From Candidatus Synechococcus calcipolaris G9 (GTDB lineage: Bacteria; Cyanobacteriota; Cyanobacteriia; Thermosynechococcales; Thermosynechococcaceae): 64,000 nt of DNA. The stretch is from assembly GCF_029582805.1 (NCBI RefSeq), contig NZ_JAKKUT010000006.1:50788-114787 (forward strand), given 5' to 3'. The notes beneath the pieces are model-generated. The model was not told the origin of the DNA and made no database searches. It saw only the letters and a list, made by a program, of their open reading frames with translations. Below, one piece after another: positions 1 to 10,440 of this stretch. The translations under genes and the position numbers were made by a program. Positions within the stretch are counted from its first letter, which is position 1, and each line of letters begins with the position of its first letter.

Positions 1-642
1 AAAATTAGATTTAATTTGTTGAATGGCTGAGGCAATTCGCTGCATATTACTGCCGGATGTAGCAATTTGACGCACGGCTTCCCCTTGTTCACCCATCAGC
101 AGATGGTAATAGAGTTCACGAATCATCAACGATGCCAGCATGGAGATGTGTTGCGGAGTGTCCAAGAGCTTGATGAGGCGAAGGGTACATTCCATCAAGG
201 CTGGATCGACGTTGCTAACCAATACACCTCGAACAGAGTTTCCTTTTTTTGCCGAACTGGTACCCATTTGGGCAACCATCTCACACAATTGCATCAAGTC
301 TAAGTTCAGCTTCAGTCCTAAATACGGCTTGTCAGGTGTCGCCTCAGTTACAAAGCCACTCAGCGGTAAATCAACGGAAACGACGAGATACTGCATTGCA
401 CCATACTGATACATCTCCTCACCCAGAAATGCTTTTTTCTGACCTTGAACGACGATCGCCAGAATTGGTTCGTACACGCTATGAGGTGCATTAGATACTG
501 TATCTGAGCGTGTAAAGTCTAATTGCTCAATTGCCGTGGGTTGAATCATGTTGCCGCTAGATTGGGTATGCTGCATGATCCGTGTGGCAATTTCCTGGCG
601 GTGATCCGCGATTATGTCAGGATGAGAGACTGCGACTGTCAT
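1..642 (-). CDS. AraC-family transcriptional regulator, N-terminal part (runs off the window edge)
   Basis: An open frame reads leftward from the ATG at 642 to the window edge, giving 214 residues without a stop. It begins MTVAVSHPD. The middle (SVYEPILAIVVQGQKKAFLG, then a cupin-like stretch ending in LVVSVDLPLSGFVTEAT) and the later segment RELYYHLLMGEQG match the AraC N-terminal domain (PF06719-type), which precedes an AraC helix-turn-helix pair. That DNA-binding half should lie beyond the left edge. The gene is divergent from a short-chain dehydrogenase, a pairing often seen where an AraC regulator controls the neighbouring oxidoreductase. The family call is firm; the effector is unknown. 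Confidence 0.85.
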   Translation of the reverse strand, partial: MTVAVSHPDIIADHRQEIATRIMQHTQSSGNMIQPTAIEQLDFTRSDTVSNAPHSVYEPILAIVVQGQKKAFLGEEMYQYGAMQYLVVSVDLPLSGFVTEATPDKPYLGLKLNLDLMQLCEMVAQMGTSSAKKGNSVRGVLVSNVDPALMECTLRLIKLLDTPQHISMLASLMIRELYYHLLMGEQGEAVRQIATSGSNMQRIASAIQQIKSNF

Positions 643-730
643 AGCAGAGACTCGACTAAATCAATACCTCGCACTTGACCATTATAGAATCTCTGCAAAC
701 GATCGCTCTGGAGAATCAGGCAATCATTGG

Positions 731-769
731 ATAGGTTCAGACATTTCAAGAACAGCTTTTCAAACCTAT
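731..769. promoter_or_regulatory. Possible operator dyad between araC-type regulator and SDR gene
   Basis: ATAGGTT at 731-737 is repeated inverted as AACCTAT at 763-769, in the divergent intergenic region just upstream of the SDR ribosome-binding site. The arms are short and widely spaced, so this is only a candidate regulator site. No convincing sigma-70 promoter was found on either strand here. Confidence 0.25.
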
Positions 770-797
770 GCTGAACAGAATAGAGAGGAAAACAACG

Positions 798-1532
798 ATG
801 TTAAACATTGAGAACAAAGTCATTGTGATCACTGGAGCCAGTAGCGGGATTGGCGAAGCCACAGCTAAGTTACTCGCTCGAAACGGTGCAAAGGTGCTTT
901 TGGGCGCACGACGCACCGAAAAGCTCGAAAAAATTGTTGAGGAGATCCACACCTCAGGCGGTACAGCAGAATTCAAAGCCGTAGATGTCACCGATCGAGA
1001 AGATGTGAAAGCGTTCATTGGGTTTGCGAAAGACAAGTTCGATCGCGTCGATGTCATCTTTAACAACGCAGGCGTGATGCCTCTATCCCCGATGAATGCT
1101 TTGAAGGTCGAGGAATGGGACAACATGATTAACGTGAATATCAACGGAGTGTTGAATGGCATTGCAGCAGCTTTGCCGATTATGGAAGCGCAAGGTGACG
1201 GACAAATCATCAATACTGCGTCGATTGGTGCCCATGTGGTAGTACCCACTAGCGCAGTTTACAGCGCGACCAAGTACGCAGTTTGGGCAATCTCTGAAGG
1301 ACTGCGGCAGGAGTCGAAAATGATTCGCGTCACCGTCATCTCTCCCGGTGTGGTTGAGACTGAACTCGGCTCTGATATCACCGACGAGCCAACAAAAGGC
1401 TTCTTGAAAGAACTTCGCAAAGATGCACTCAACCCAGATACGATCGCCAGCGCTGTCCTGTATGCCGTATCCCAGCCGGATGATGTTGATGTCAACGAAG
1501 TGATTGTTCGCCCGATCCGTCAGATGATGTAG
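798..1532 (+). CDS. SDR-family NAD(P)-dependent oxidoreductase
   Basis: Classical short-chain dehydrogenase/reductase of about 244 residues. It shows the nucleotide-binding glycine motif TGASSGIG near residue 12, NNAG in the middle of the Rossmann fold, catalytic Ser142 (NTASIG) and the YxxxK pair at Tyr155/Lys159 (YSATK). Start 798 is preferred over the in-frame ATG at 768 because a GAGAGGAA Shine-Dalgarno sits 8-9 bases upstream and the resulting length is typical. The gene is divergent from the AraC-type regulator, which probably controls it. Similar proteins are soluble cytoplasmic oxidoreductases of unknown substrate. An IS3-family end begins 5 bp after its stop codon. Confidence 0.92.
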   Translation: MLNIENKVIVITGASSGIGEATAKLLARNGAKVLLGARRTEKLEKIVEEIHTSGGTAEFKAVDVTDREDVKAFIGFAKDKFDRVDVIFNNAGVMPLSPMNALKVEEWDNMINVNINGVLNGIAAALPIMEAQGDGQIINTASIGAHVVVPTSAVYSATKYAVWAISEGLRQESKMIRVTVISPGVVETELGSDITDEPTKGFLKELRKDALNPDTIASAVLYAVSQPDDVDVNEVIVRPIRQMM

Positions 1533-1537
1533 GCAAC

Positions 1538-1745
1538 TGACCCTGACTGAAAAAAGTGTACAAACTCCAAGAGTCGCCAATGAAGGAGAAAGTCGAAATG
1601 AGCCAAAAACCAAGACGAACATATACTGCCGAACAAAAAGCTGACGCTGTGGCAATAGTGCAACAGTCAGGCAAGCCGATCAGCCAAGTCGCCCAGGAAA
1701 TGGGTTTGACAGAAAGTGCCCTACGCAAATGGGTCAAACAAGCAA
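1538..1745 (+). mobile_element. IS3-family left-end remnant (terminal repeat plus start of orfA)
   Basis: The terminal sequence TGACCCTGACTGAAAAAAGT starts at 1538, followed by the first 50 or so codons of an IS3/IS911-type orfA (MSQKPRRTYTAEQKADAVAI... ending at KWVKQA). This is the helix-turn-helix part of the transposase. Similarity to the longer copy at 37.8-38.2 kb stops near 1745, where unrelated sequence follows. Only the left end is present, so it cannot move alone. Four related fragments lie at 12950, 28843, 37656-38187 and 58447. Confidence 0.8.
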
Positions 1746-1801
1746 TCATTCATGTATTGCTACGGATGGAAGAGGACTTCCCCCATCAGTATCTAGTATC
1801 C

Positions 1802-3046
1802 CTACGAGGCATTAATCGTCAATAAACTAGACCACTGCGTCGTGTACTGAGGAGAACGTTGACAGCATCGTATCGCCCAGGGCTGCTCCAACCCCATGGC
1901 AGCATAACGAAGAGTATGCCGTCCAAACCGATGATTAATTCCGTCAAGCGTCGCCATCAACGCCCCCCCCTTTTCATCATCCAGAGAATCAAAAAGAGTC
2001 TGCTGAATCGCCCGTTCAGAACCTAACCCTTGAAGCATGACCCCAGCCTTCCTGTAAGACCGCCCCGTCTGGTAAATAGCCTCAGCACAACGCAAAGCCC
2101 CACCGATCAACATCCCCGTATGGTTCGTCGCCCTGAGTAACGAGAGACTAGCACTAGGCGACTCGTAATTGTCCTGAAACCGATTAGTTCGAGCAAAAAC
2201 CGTTAAATAAGTAGCCGTTAGTCCCCGCCTCCGCAGCTTCTCCGCCGCCCGACTGACATAGGTCGCCACCGTCTGCTTCAACTCAGAAAGCGTCGTGACC
2301 GGTTGCCCAAACGAGCGAGAGACAACCAAGCATTGCTGCGGACTAGAGATCGCCTCCAGCGGAAGACACGATTCCCCCCGTAACTCCCGCACAATACGCT
2401 CCATAACAACATTAAATTGTTGGCGAATCATCGCCAGATCAGCATCTCGTAACTCAGCAGCCGTCGTGATATTCAACGACCGTAATCGACCACCCCATCG
2501 CGTCGAGATGCCCCAAATATCCTCCACAGCCAGACAGTCTAACGCTGAACCGATCATTGTTGGTGCCAACACCAAAACCCCGGCTTGCTGCTTAGCGATC
2601 CTATTAGCGACCTTAGCCAACACCTTAGTAGAGGCAACCCCAATCGAAACAGGAATACCCGTCCATTGCAGCACCGTTTGACGAATCACCTGCCCATGCT
2701 CCAAGAGTTGAGATTGAAACCCAGAGAAATCCAGGAACGCCTCATCAATCGAATACACCTCCAAATCCGGGCAGAGATCAGCCAGAATTTGCATCACCCT
2801 CCGACTCATATCCCCATAAAGAGCATAATTACTAGAAAAAACCTGAATATGGTGAACAGCAACAAGGTCTTTGATCTTGAAAAAAGGAATACCCATCGGC
2901 ACCCCCAACGCCTTCACCTCCTGAGAGCGAGCCACCACACAGCCATCATTATTAGACAAAACAACCACAGGTCGTCCCTGAAGCTTGGGATTAAAGACTC
3001 GTTCACAGGAGACATAGAAATTATTGCAGTCCACCAGAGCAAACAT
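1802..3046 (-). CDS. umuC: Y-family DNA polymerase, UmuC-type
   Basis: Catalytic subunit of a DNA polymerase V-type translesion enzyme, 414 residues, close to the normal UmuC length. It begins [18 protein letters not shown], the usual Y-family start carrying the first metal-binding aspartate. It contains SIDEAFLD, the catalytic Asp-Glu motif, and [15 protein letters not shown], the helix-hairpin-helix lead-in. The C-terminal little-finger and UmuC C-domain are present ([15 protein letters not shown]). It lies 8 bp downstream of umuD, so the two form an operon. Plasmid-borne umuDC operons (mucAB, rumAB) raise mutagenesis and DNA-damage tolerance of their hosts. Confidence 0.93.
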   Translation of the reverse strand: MFALVDCNNFYVSCERVFNPKLQGRPVVVLSNNDGCVVARSQEVKALGVPMGIPFFKIKDLVAVHHIQVFSSNYALYGDMSRRVMQILADLCPDLEVYSIDEAFLDFSGFQSQLLEHGQVIRQTVLQWTGIPVSIGVASTKVLAKVANRIAKQQAGVLVLAPTMIGSALDCLAVEDIWGISTRWGGRLRSLNITTAAELRDADLAMIRQQFNVVMERIVRELRGESCLPLEAISSPQQCLVVSRSFGQPVTTLSELKQTVATYVSRAAEKLRRRGLTATYLTVFARTNRFQDNYESPSASLSLLRATNHTGMLIGGALRCAEAIYQTGRSYRKAGVMLQGLGSERAIQQTLFDSLDDEKGGALMATLDGINHRFGRHTLRYAAMGLEQPWAIRCCQRSPQYTTQWSSLLTINAS

Positions 3047-3054
3047 AGAAGCCC

Positions 3055-3621
3055 CTACAACGCATGGATCACACTGGTGACAACACCCCAGACAAGAAAC
3101 GCACTAGCATCAGTAATCTCAATATCAGGATAAACAGGATTCTCTGCCTGTAGGAAAAGCCGACCCTGTACATATTTCAATCGCTTAATCGTAAGCTCCC
3201 CATTTAAGACCGCAACGACCACCTGCCCATCCTTCGGTACCAGGGAACGGTCAACAATAATCAGATCCCCATCATGGATACCGCCGCCAATCATCGAATC
3301 CCCCGCCACCCTCGCCATAAACGTAGCGGCTGGATTATGGATGAGATAGTGATTAAGGTCTAAACGTTGCTCAATAAAATCATCCGCTGGCGAAGGAAAG
3401 CCAGCAGAGACAGGCATTAGGTAGAGAGGCAACGCCAACGAATCTCCCCGTTGAGGACGATATAGCTCAGAGAGAATCGTCCTGGGAAATGGCTGTTGAT
3501 GCAAGCACAGTGGAATCGGCTCCATGAACCTCAGAGGCAAACGAGCCGCCGTAGTAGGTTCAGCATCGATTTCCGTCCCCCTTGATTGCTCGGTTCCGGG
3601 TTTGACTCCACCTTGCATCAT
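3055..3621 (-). CDS. umuD: UmuD-like S24 autopeptidase subunit
   Basis: The accessory subunit that, after RecA-stimulated self-cleavage, activates UmuC. Residues 70-188 match Umu[18 protein letters not shown] after the cleavage point, catalytic Ser109 in [14 protein letters not shown], and catalytic Lys146 in GELTIKRL. The scissile bond is predicted between Ala73 and Gly74, where E. coli UmuD has Cys-Gly. The protein has about 50 extra N-terminal residues compared with E. coli UmuD (139 aa). A downstream start at Met33 (MEPIPL) is possible and would shorten this. An 18-bp dyad lies directly upstream of the start. Confidence 0.88.
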   Translation of the reverse strand: MMQGGVKPGTEQSRGTEIDAEPTTAARLPLRFMEPIPLCLHQQPFPRTILSELYRPQRGDSLALPLYLMPVSAGFPSPADDFIEQRLDLNHYLIHNPAATFMARVAGDSMIGGGIHDGDLIIVDRSLVPKDGQVVVAVLNGELTIKRLKYVQGRLFLQAENPVYPDIEITDASAFLVWGVVTSVIHAL

Positions 3622-3624
3622 TCA

Positions 3625-3642
3625 TGTACGAAATTCAATACA
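3625..3642. promoter_or_regulatory. Dyad upstream of umuD (possible SOS-type operator)
   Basis: TGTACGAAATTCAATACA is bounded by TGTA and TACA inverted arms and ends 4 bp upstream of the umuD start. Its position fits a repressor site for a DNA-damage operon. It does not match the usual cyanobacterial LexA box (AGTAC-N4-GTTCT) well, so the identity of the regulator is open. Confidence 0.35.
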
Positions 3643-3841
3643 TTTATCTTAGCCAAAATTAGTCAAGTATAGAGAAAGAGCAAATTGGAAGAGACGAGCC
3701 GGGCGAGATTGAATATCTGAGGGCAACAGGGTGGGATAGGGCAAACCGCAGGATAACAGCCTTATTTACTCATTGTTGCTCCCTTCATGAACCATGAATA
3801 CTGCTCGTAGCCTTGTGTGTGAAATGGGAGGGCACGTCACT

Positions 3842-3885
3842 TATAAATTAAAAAAAATATAACTATAAATTAAAAGAAATATAAC
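3842..3885. repeat. Tandem 22-bp A/T-rich repeat, two copies
   Basis: Two adjacent 22-bp units, at 3842-3863 and 3864-3885, begin TATAAATTAAAA and end AATATAAC; they differ at one base. They sit just upstream of a near-consensus promoter for the adhesin gene, where phased A-tracts could act as a bent or UP-element-like activator. The rest of the 3622-3949 gap shows no gene. Confidence 0.6.
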
Positions 3886-3891
3886 AAATTC

Positions 3892-3920
3892 TTGATAGTT
3901 AAAAATTCCCCTGATATACT
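3892..3920 (+). promoter_or_regulatory. Sigma-70-type promoter of the adhesin gene
   Basis: A -35 box TTGATA (3892-3897) and a -10 box TATACT (3915-3920) are separated by exactly 17 bp. The boxes lie 30 bp upstream of the adhesin ATG at 3950 and follow the A/T-rich tandem repeat. No strong Shine-Dalgarno is visible before the ATG. Confidence 0.6.
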
Positions 3921-3949
3921 AATTCACATCTCATTTTCTGTCTGAAAAA

Positions 3950-6900
3950 ATGTTTAATATAATCCGTCGGTGGTTCACTCCCATTGCTGTTTTAGGTTGC
4001 TTTTTCTCCTCCCCTGCCCTCGCCCAGATTACACCAGCAGTGGGGGGGACAGGTACCGTCGTTACCGTAAATGGACAGCAATTTGACATTGGTGGCGGTG
4101 CATTTTCCAGGGATGGGCAAAATCTATTTCACTTGTTTCAGCGATTTGGTCTCAATGAAGGGCAGATTGCCAACTTTTTATCCAATCCTGGGGTACGTAA
4201 TATCCTGGCGGGCGTGAATGGTGGCGATGTCAGCTATATCAATGGTTTAATCCAGGTAATGGGGGGAAATAGTAACCTCTATTTGCTCAATCCAGCAGGA
4301 ATTGTTTTTGGGCCCAATGCCCAGTTAAACGTACCAGCAGCCTTCCATGCCTCCACCGCCCAACGGGTGCATTTTGACGGCGGTATTTTTGACATTAATG
4401 GGTTTAATGACTACGCCAATTTAGTGGGAAATCCCACCGGCTTTGAGTTTTTAAGTACGGGAATTATCGTCAACGAGGGAAACTTAGCCGTTGGCCCGGG
4501 ACAAAACCTAAGTTTGATGGGTCACCAGGTGTTCAATACCGGAACCCTATCGGCACCGGGGGGGATGATCACAATTCAGGCAGTACCAGAGACAGGCATG
4601 GTACGGATTTCCCAGGAGGGAATGATCCTCAGCTTAGAGATTCCAGCAGATCGGATTCCCGAAGATGGGGTGATTGAAGCGGTGGATTTACCGCGATTGA
4701 TCACTGGAGGAGAAGATCGTCCACGGGTCAATAGTGTGGTACACAATGCCGATGGTTCGATTAGTTTGGTTCATGACCCCAGTAAGGTGAATGTGCCAGT
4801 GGACGGAGCAACAACGGTTGCCAGTGGCATGATGGATGTCTCGAATCTCGAGGGAGTGGGAGGGCAGATTAATGTCCTTGGTTCTAATGTTGCCTTTGTC
4901 AATGCTCAGTTGAATGCCCAGGGAATAACAGGGGGTGGGACGATTCTGGGAGGTGGGGATTACCTAGGGGGAGCCACAGGCACGAATCGCCTGGATAGTA
5001 GTTTTAATGCCCAGAACCTCTTTGTAGATAACAACACCGTCATGAATGCGGATGCGGTGACCCAAGGGAATGGCGGCACAGTCATTAATTGGGCTGATAA
5101 CAGAACCCAGTTTCATGGCACAATTACGGCCCGGGGTGGGGAGCTAGGGGGTAATGGGGGTTTTGTAGAAACCTCTGGACAGAATGTATTACAGGTCGGA
5201 GAGATGGCACGGGTCGATACGTCGGCTCCCCTAGGCAATATGGGGACATGGCTGCTGGATCCCCTCAATCTTTCCATTAGTGGCTCAGGTACAGATATAA
5301 ATGTCACGGCTGCCAGCCCTTTTGAGCCAACGGGCGCAGGGTCGATTTTGCGAGATAGCACGATCAAAACAGCATTAGACACTAATCATGTGATTGTTAC
5401 TACAGTGGGAACCTCCGGGAGCGATCGCGGTGATATTCGCTTCATTAATGATGCCAATATTACCTGGGGGAATAACACTACCTTTACAGTGAATGCAGTG
5501 GGACAAATCTTGATGAGTGCGGGTACTAAGGTTGAAAATACCCATGCCGGTACATCCTTTGATGCGATTGTGTTTAATGCTAATACCGCAGGTACAACGA
5601 CGGGCAGCTTTGTAGGAATCGAATTAAATGGTGCGACCCTCTCGGCGCAAGATGGCAATATTCGGCTAACGGGACACGGTGGAAATAGCGGAGCAAATAA
5701 CTACGGTATTTATCAATGGAATTCTGCCCAAGTGAAGACAACGGGTACTGGGAACATTACCTATACAGGCACAGGTGGTAATGGCACAAGTAACAACTTC
5801 GGTATTGTTTTATCTGGAGCAAATACCACTATCACTAGTGGAAATGGGGAGATCGCCCTGACGGGAACCGGACGAGGAAACGGCACAAGAAACTACGGCA
5901 TTTATCAACTGGATGCAGCCCAAGTCAGTAGTACTGGTGGAACTATTACCTATACTGGCACGGGTGGCAATGGAACGGGAGGGAATTTTAATCTTGGTAA
6001 TCATGGTATTTACTTAACAGGAGCCAATACATCTGTTCAGAGTGGGACAGGAGCCATTACCTTTACGGGTGCCGGGCAAGGAACAACTTCTGATAACTAC
6101 GGAATTTTTCAACAGGAGAGTGCCCAAGTCAGCACTACGGGTAGTGGCAACATCAACTATTCCGGCACAGGTGGCAATGGCACAAATAATAACCGCGGTA
6201 TTGTTATAACTGGAGCAAATACAACAATTACCAGTACATCCGGGGCGATCGCCCTGACCGGAATGGGACGAGGTAATGGTTCAGGTAACAGCGGTATTTC
6301 TCAACAGGATGCCCAAGTAAGTACGACCAGTGGCAACATTACCTATTCTGGCACAGGCGGAAATGGCACAAGTAGTAACCACGGCATTGTTTTATTTGGA
6401 GCCAATGCCACTATTAGCAGTGATGATGGGGCAATCGCCTTGACGGGAACTGGACAAGGTAATGGAATAGTTAACTACGGCATTTATCAATTCGGTGAAG
6501 CCCGAGTTATTACAACAGGGAATGGTACCATCACCTATGCTGGTACGGGCGGCGATGGCACAAATAACAACTACGGTATTCTTTTGACTGACCTCAATAC
6601 ACGCATTAGCAGTCAAGGGGGGGCGATCGCCCTGACTGGAGCTGGGCAAGGTAATGGAACAGGAAACTACGGCATTTATCAACTGGGTGCAGCCCAAGTC
6701 ATTAGTACCAGTGGAAATATCACCTATACCGGCACGGGTGGCAATGGAACAGGCGGGAATTTTGCTCTTGGCAATCATGGTATTTACCTAACAGGAGCCA
6801 ATACATCTGTTCGGAGTGGGACGGGAGCCATTACCTTTACGGGTGACGGGCAAGGAACAACTTCTGATAACTACGGAATTTTTCAACGAGATAGTGCCCA

Positions 6901-8494
6901 AGTCAGTAGTACTTCTGGCAATATTACCTATGAGGGCACGGGCGGCAGCGGCACAAATAACAACTACGGTATTTTTATAAACGATGCAAATACCAGTGTG
7001 CGCAGTACGCTGGGAGGAAATATTACTGTTACTGGGACAGGTCAAGGTAATGGCACTCAAAACTTTGGAATTTATCAAAGCAATGCTCAAGTAACTACAA
7101 CGGGGAATGGTACCGTTACCTACGAAGGCATAGGTGGCAATGGCACAAATAGTAATTTTGGTATTTACCTTCTCAATGGAAGTGCTCGGATTACGAGTGA
7201 AGACGGGGCGATCGCCCTAACCGGAATCGGAGGAGGGAATGGAACAGGAAACTACGGCATTTATCAACTGGGTGCAGCCCAAGTCAGTAGTACGTCTGGC
7301 AATATTACCTATGAAGGAACGGGCGGTAATGGCATAAGTAACAACTTCGGTATTCTTCTAAACGGAACAAATACACAAATTAGTAGTGGGAATGGGGCGA
7401 TCTCCCTAACTGGAACTGGGCAAGGAAATGAAACAGGAAACCACGGCATTTATCAATTGAGTGCAGCCCAAGTCAGTAGTACGTCTGGCAATATTACCTA
7501 TGAAGGAACGGGCGGTAATGGCACAGGTAGCAACCACGGTATTTTACTAGATGGAACAAATACCAGTGTGCGCAGTACGCAGGGAGGAAATATTACTGTT
7601 ACTGGGACAGGTCAAGGTAATGGCACTCAAAACTTTGGAATTTATCAAAGCAATGCTCAAGTAACTACAACAGGGAATGGTACCGTTACCTATGAAGGCA
7701 TGGGTGGCAATGGCACAAATAATAATATTGGTATTTACCTTCTCAATGGAAGTGCTCGGATTACGAGTGAAGATGGGGCGATCTCCCTAACTGGAACTGG
7801 GCGAGGGAACGGAACAGGAAACTACGGCATTTATCAACTGGGTGCAGCCCAAGTCAGTAGTACCAGTGGAAATATTACCTATACCGGTACAGGTGGCAAT
7901 GGAACAGGCGGGAATTTTTTTCTTGGCAATCACGGTATTTACCTAACAGGAGCCAATACATCTGTTCGGAGTGAGAGTGGAGCCATTACCTTTACCGGTG
8001 ACGGGCAAGGAACAACCTCTGATAACTATGGAATTTTGCAACGCGATAGTGCTCAAGTCAGCAGCACTTCTGGCAATATTACCTATGAGGGCACGGGCGG
8101 CAGCGGCATAAATAACAACTACGGTATTTTACTAGATGGAACAAATACCAGTGTTCGCAGTACGCAGGGAGGAAATATTACTGTTACTGGGACAGGTCAA
8201 GGTAATGGTACAGGTAACCACGGTATTTACCAAAACAATGCCCAAGTGACTACAACGGGGAATGGTACCGTTACCTACGAAGGCATAGGTGGCAATGGCA
8301 CAAATAGTAATTTTGGTATTTTCCTTCTCAATGGAAGTGCTTGGATTACGAGCGAAGATGGGGCGATCGCCCTAACTGGAACCGGTAGCGGAAATGGAAC
8401 AGGAAACTACGGCATTTATCAACTGGGTGCAGCCCAAGTCAGTAGTACCAGCGGAAATATTACCTATACCGGAACGGGCCGGAACGGGCGGTAA
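3950..8494 (+). CDS. Filamentous haemagglutinin-like (TPS domain) adhesin, N-terminal part of a frameshifted gene
   Basis: A secreted large repeat protein of the two-partner-secretion type. Residues 1-25 form a signal peptide (hydrophobic core AVLGCFF, cleavage after PALA). Residues about 26-280 form the TPS domain, with NLFHLFQRFGLNEGQIANF and SNLYLLNPAGIVFGPNAQL, features recognised by a TpsB (FhaC-like) outer-membrane transporter. From residue about 560 the chain is built of roughly 55-residue repeats rich in Gly, Thr and Asn (NITYTGTGGNGT... NYGIYQ), expected to form a beta-helix. The frame ends at 8494 because of a 10-bp tandem duplication at 8469-8488; the rest continues in the frame ending at 12947. 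No tpsB gene lies in this window. Confidence 0.88.
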   Translation: MFNIIRRWFTPIAVLGCFFSSPALAQITPAVGGTGTVVTVNGQQFDIGGGAFSRDGQNLFHLFQRFGLNEGQIANFLSNPGVRNILAGVNGGDVSYINGLIQVMGGNSNLYLLNPAGIVFGPNAQLNVPAAFHASTAQRVHFDGGIFDINGFNDYANLVGNPTGFEFLSTGIIVNEGNLAVGPGQNLSLMGHQVFNTGTLSAPGGMITIQAVPETGMVRISQEGMILSLEIPADRIPEDGVIEAVDLPRLITGGEDRPRVNSVVHNADGSISLVHDPSKVNVPVDGATTVASGMMDVSNLEGVGGQINVLGSNVAFVNAQLNAQGITGGGTILGGGDYLGGATGTNRLDSSFNAQNLFVDNNTVMNADAVTQGNGGTVINWADNRTQFHGTITARGGELGGNGGFVETSGQNVLQVGEMARVDTSAPLGNMGTWLLDPLNLSISGSGTDINVTAASPFEPTGAGSILRDSTIKTALDTNHVIVTTVGTSGSDRGDIRFINDANITWGNNTTFTVNAVGQILMSAGTKVENTHAGTSFDAIVFNANTAGTTTGSFVGIELNGATLSAQDGNIRLTGHGGNSGANNYGIYQWNSAQVKTTGTGNITYTGTGGNGTSNNFGIVLSGANTTITSGNGEIALTGTGRGNGTRNYGIYQLDAAQVSSTGGTITYTGTGGNGTGGNFNLGNHGIYLTGANTSVQSGTGAITFTGAGQGTTSDNYGIFQQESAQVSTTGSGNINYSGTGGNGTNNNRGIVITGANTTITSTSGAIALTGMGRGNGSGNSGISQQDAQVSTTSGNITYSGTGGNGTSSNHGIVLFGANATISSDDGAIALTGTGQGNGIVNYGIYQFGEARVITTGNGTITYAGTGGDGTNNNYGILLTDLNTRISSQGGAIALTGAGQGNGTGNYGIYQLGAAQVISTSGNITYTGTGGNGTGGNFALGNHGIYLTGANTSVRSGTGAITFTGDGQGTTSDNYGIFQRDSAQVSSTSGNITYEGTGGSGTNNNYGIFINDANTSVRSTLGGNITVTGTGQGNGTQNFGIYQSNAQVTTTGNGTVTYEGIGGNGTNSNFGIYLLNGSARITSEDGAIALTGIGGGNGTGNYGIYQLGAAQVSSTSGNITYEGTGGNGISNNFGILLNGTNTQISSGNGAISLTGTGQGNETGNHGIYQLSAAQVSSTSGNITYEGTGGNGTGSNHGILLDGTNTSVRSTQGGNITVTGTGQGNGTQNFGIYQSNAQVTTTGNGTVTYEGMGGNGTNNNIGIYLLNGSARITSEDGAISLTGTGRGNGTGNYGIYQLGAAQVSSTSGNITYTGTGGNGTGGNFFLGNHGIYLTGANTSVRSESGAITFTGDGQGTTSDNYGILQRDSAQVSSTSGNITYEGTGGSGINNNYGILLDGTNTSVRSTQGGNITVTGTGQGNGTGNHGIYQNNAQVTTTGNGTVTYEGIGGNGTNSNFGIFLLNGSAWITSEDGAIALTGTGSGNGTGNYGIYQLGAAQVSSTSGNITYTGTGRNGR

Positions 8495-10440
8495 TGGAAC
8501 CGGAGGGGGCTTTTTTACTGGCAATCATGGCATTTTTCTAACAGGAACCAATACATCTGTTCGGAGTGAGACTGGAGTCATTACCTTTACGGGTGACGGG
8601 CAAGGAACAACTTCTGATAACTATGGGATTTTGCAAACAAGTGCAGCCCAGGTCAGGAGTACTTCTGGCAACATCACCTATGAAGGCATGGGCGGTAATG
8701 GCACAGGTAATAACTACGGTATTTTTCTAACCGGAGCAAGTACGGCTATTACCAGTGGGAGTGGCACGATCGCCCTGACGGGAACCGGACAAGGTAACGG
8801 AGCATCTAATCGCGGTATTAGTCAAGAAAGCGGTGCCCAAGTCAGTAGTACGTCTGGCAATATTACCTATGAAGGAACGGGCGGGAATGGCACAAGTAAC
8901 AACTTCGGTATTCTTCTAAACGGAACAAATACACAAATTAGTAGTGGGAATGGGGCGATCGCCTTAACTGGAATGGGACAAGGGAATGGAACAGGAAGTT
9001 ACGGCATTTTTCAAGTGAATGCAGCCCAAGTCAGCACCACTTCTGGCAACATTACCTATGAGGGCACAGGTGGTAATGGCACATCCTTTAACTACGGTAT
9101 TCTTCTAAACGGAGCAAATACAACTATTGCTAGTGGGAATGGGGCGATCTCCCTGACTGGAACTGGACGAGGGAATGGAACAGGAAACTACGGCATTTAT
9201 CAACTGGGTGCAGCCCAAGTCAGTAGTACCAGCGGAAATATTACCTATACCGGAACGGGCGGTAATGGAACCGGAGGGGGCTTTTTTACTGGCAATCATG
9301 GCATTTTTCTAACAGGAACCAATACATCTGTTCGGAGTGAGACTGGAGCCATTACCTTTACGGGTGACGGGCAAGGAACAACTTCTGATAACTATGGAAT
9401 TTTGCAAACAAGTGCAGCCCAGGTCAGCACCACGTCTGGCAACATCACCTATGAAGGCACGGGCGGTAATGGCACAGGTAATAACCACGGTATTTTTCTA
9501 ACCGGAGCAAGTACGGCTATTACCAGTGGGAGTGGCACGATCGCCCTGACGGGAACCGGACAAGGTAACGGAGCATCTAATCGCGGTATTAGTCAAGAAA
9601 GCGGTGCCCAAGTCAGTAGTACGTCTGGCAATATTACCTATGAAGGAACGGGCGGGAATGGCACAAGTAACAACTTCGGTATTCTTCTAAACGGAACAAA
9701 TACACAAATTAGTAGTGGGAATGGGGCGATCGCCCTAACTGGAATGGGACAAGGGAATGGAACAGGAAGTTACGGCATTTATCAACTGGGTGCAGCCCAA
9801 GTCAGTAGTACGTCTGGCAATATTACCTATGAAGGAACGGGCGGTAATGGCATAAGTAACAACTTCGGTATTCTTCTAAACGGAGCAAATACAACTATTG
9901 CTAGTGGGAATGGCACGATTGCCCTGACCGGAATGGGACAAGGGAACGAAACATCTAATCGCGGTATTAGTCAAGAAAGTGGTGCCCAAGTCAGTAGTAC
10001 TTCTGGCAACATTACCTATGAGGGCACAGGCGGGAATGGTACAGGTAGCAACCACGGTATTTATCTAGATGGAACCAATACCAGTGTTAGCAGTACGCAG
10101 GGAGGAAATATTACTGTTACTGGGACAGGTCAAGGTAATGGCACTCAAAACTTTGGAATTTATCAAAGTAATGCTCAAGTGACTACAACGGGGAATGGTA
10201 CCGTTATCTACGAAGGCATAGGTGGCAATGGCACAAATAATAATTTTGGTATTTACCTTCTCAATGGAAGTGCTCGAATTACGAGTGAAGATGGGGCGAT
10301 CGCCCTGACGGGAGAGGGACGAGGGAACGGAGCAAATAATTACGGGATTAGTCAACAAAGCGGCGCCCAAGTCAGTAGTACTTCTGGCAATATTACCTAT
10401 ACCGGAACTGGAGCCAATGGAGCAGCAATTCTGACTTTAA
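5640..10440 (+). repeat. Array of about 28 diverged coding repeats, about 168 bp each
   Basis: The adhesin coding region repeats a module of about 55 codons with two sub-motifs: an I-A-L-T-G-T-G-x-G-N-G-T-G-N-Y-G-I-Y-Q half and an N-I-T-Y-E-G-T-G-G-N-G half. Some units are near-identical over hundreds of bases (8490-8900 against 9255-9665; 7560-7860 against 7000-7290), showing recent internal duplication. This invites slippage, recombination and assembly collapse. Confidence 0.85.

Noticed and set aside
1083..1655. Leftward 190-codon frame opposite the SDR gene
   Set aside because: The SDR frame has all family motifs; the reverse frame has none and runs into the IS3 remnant.
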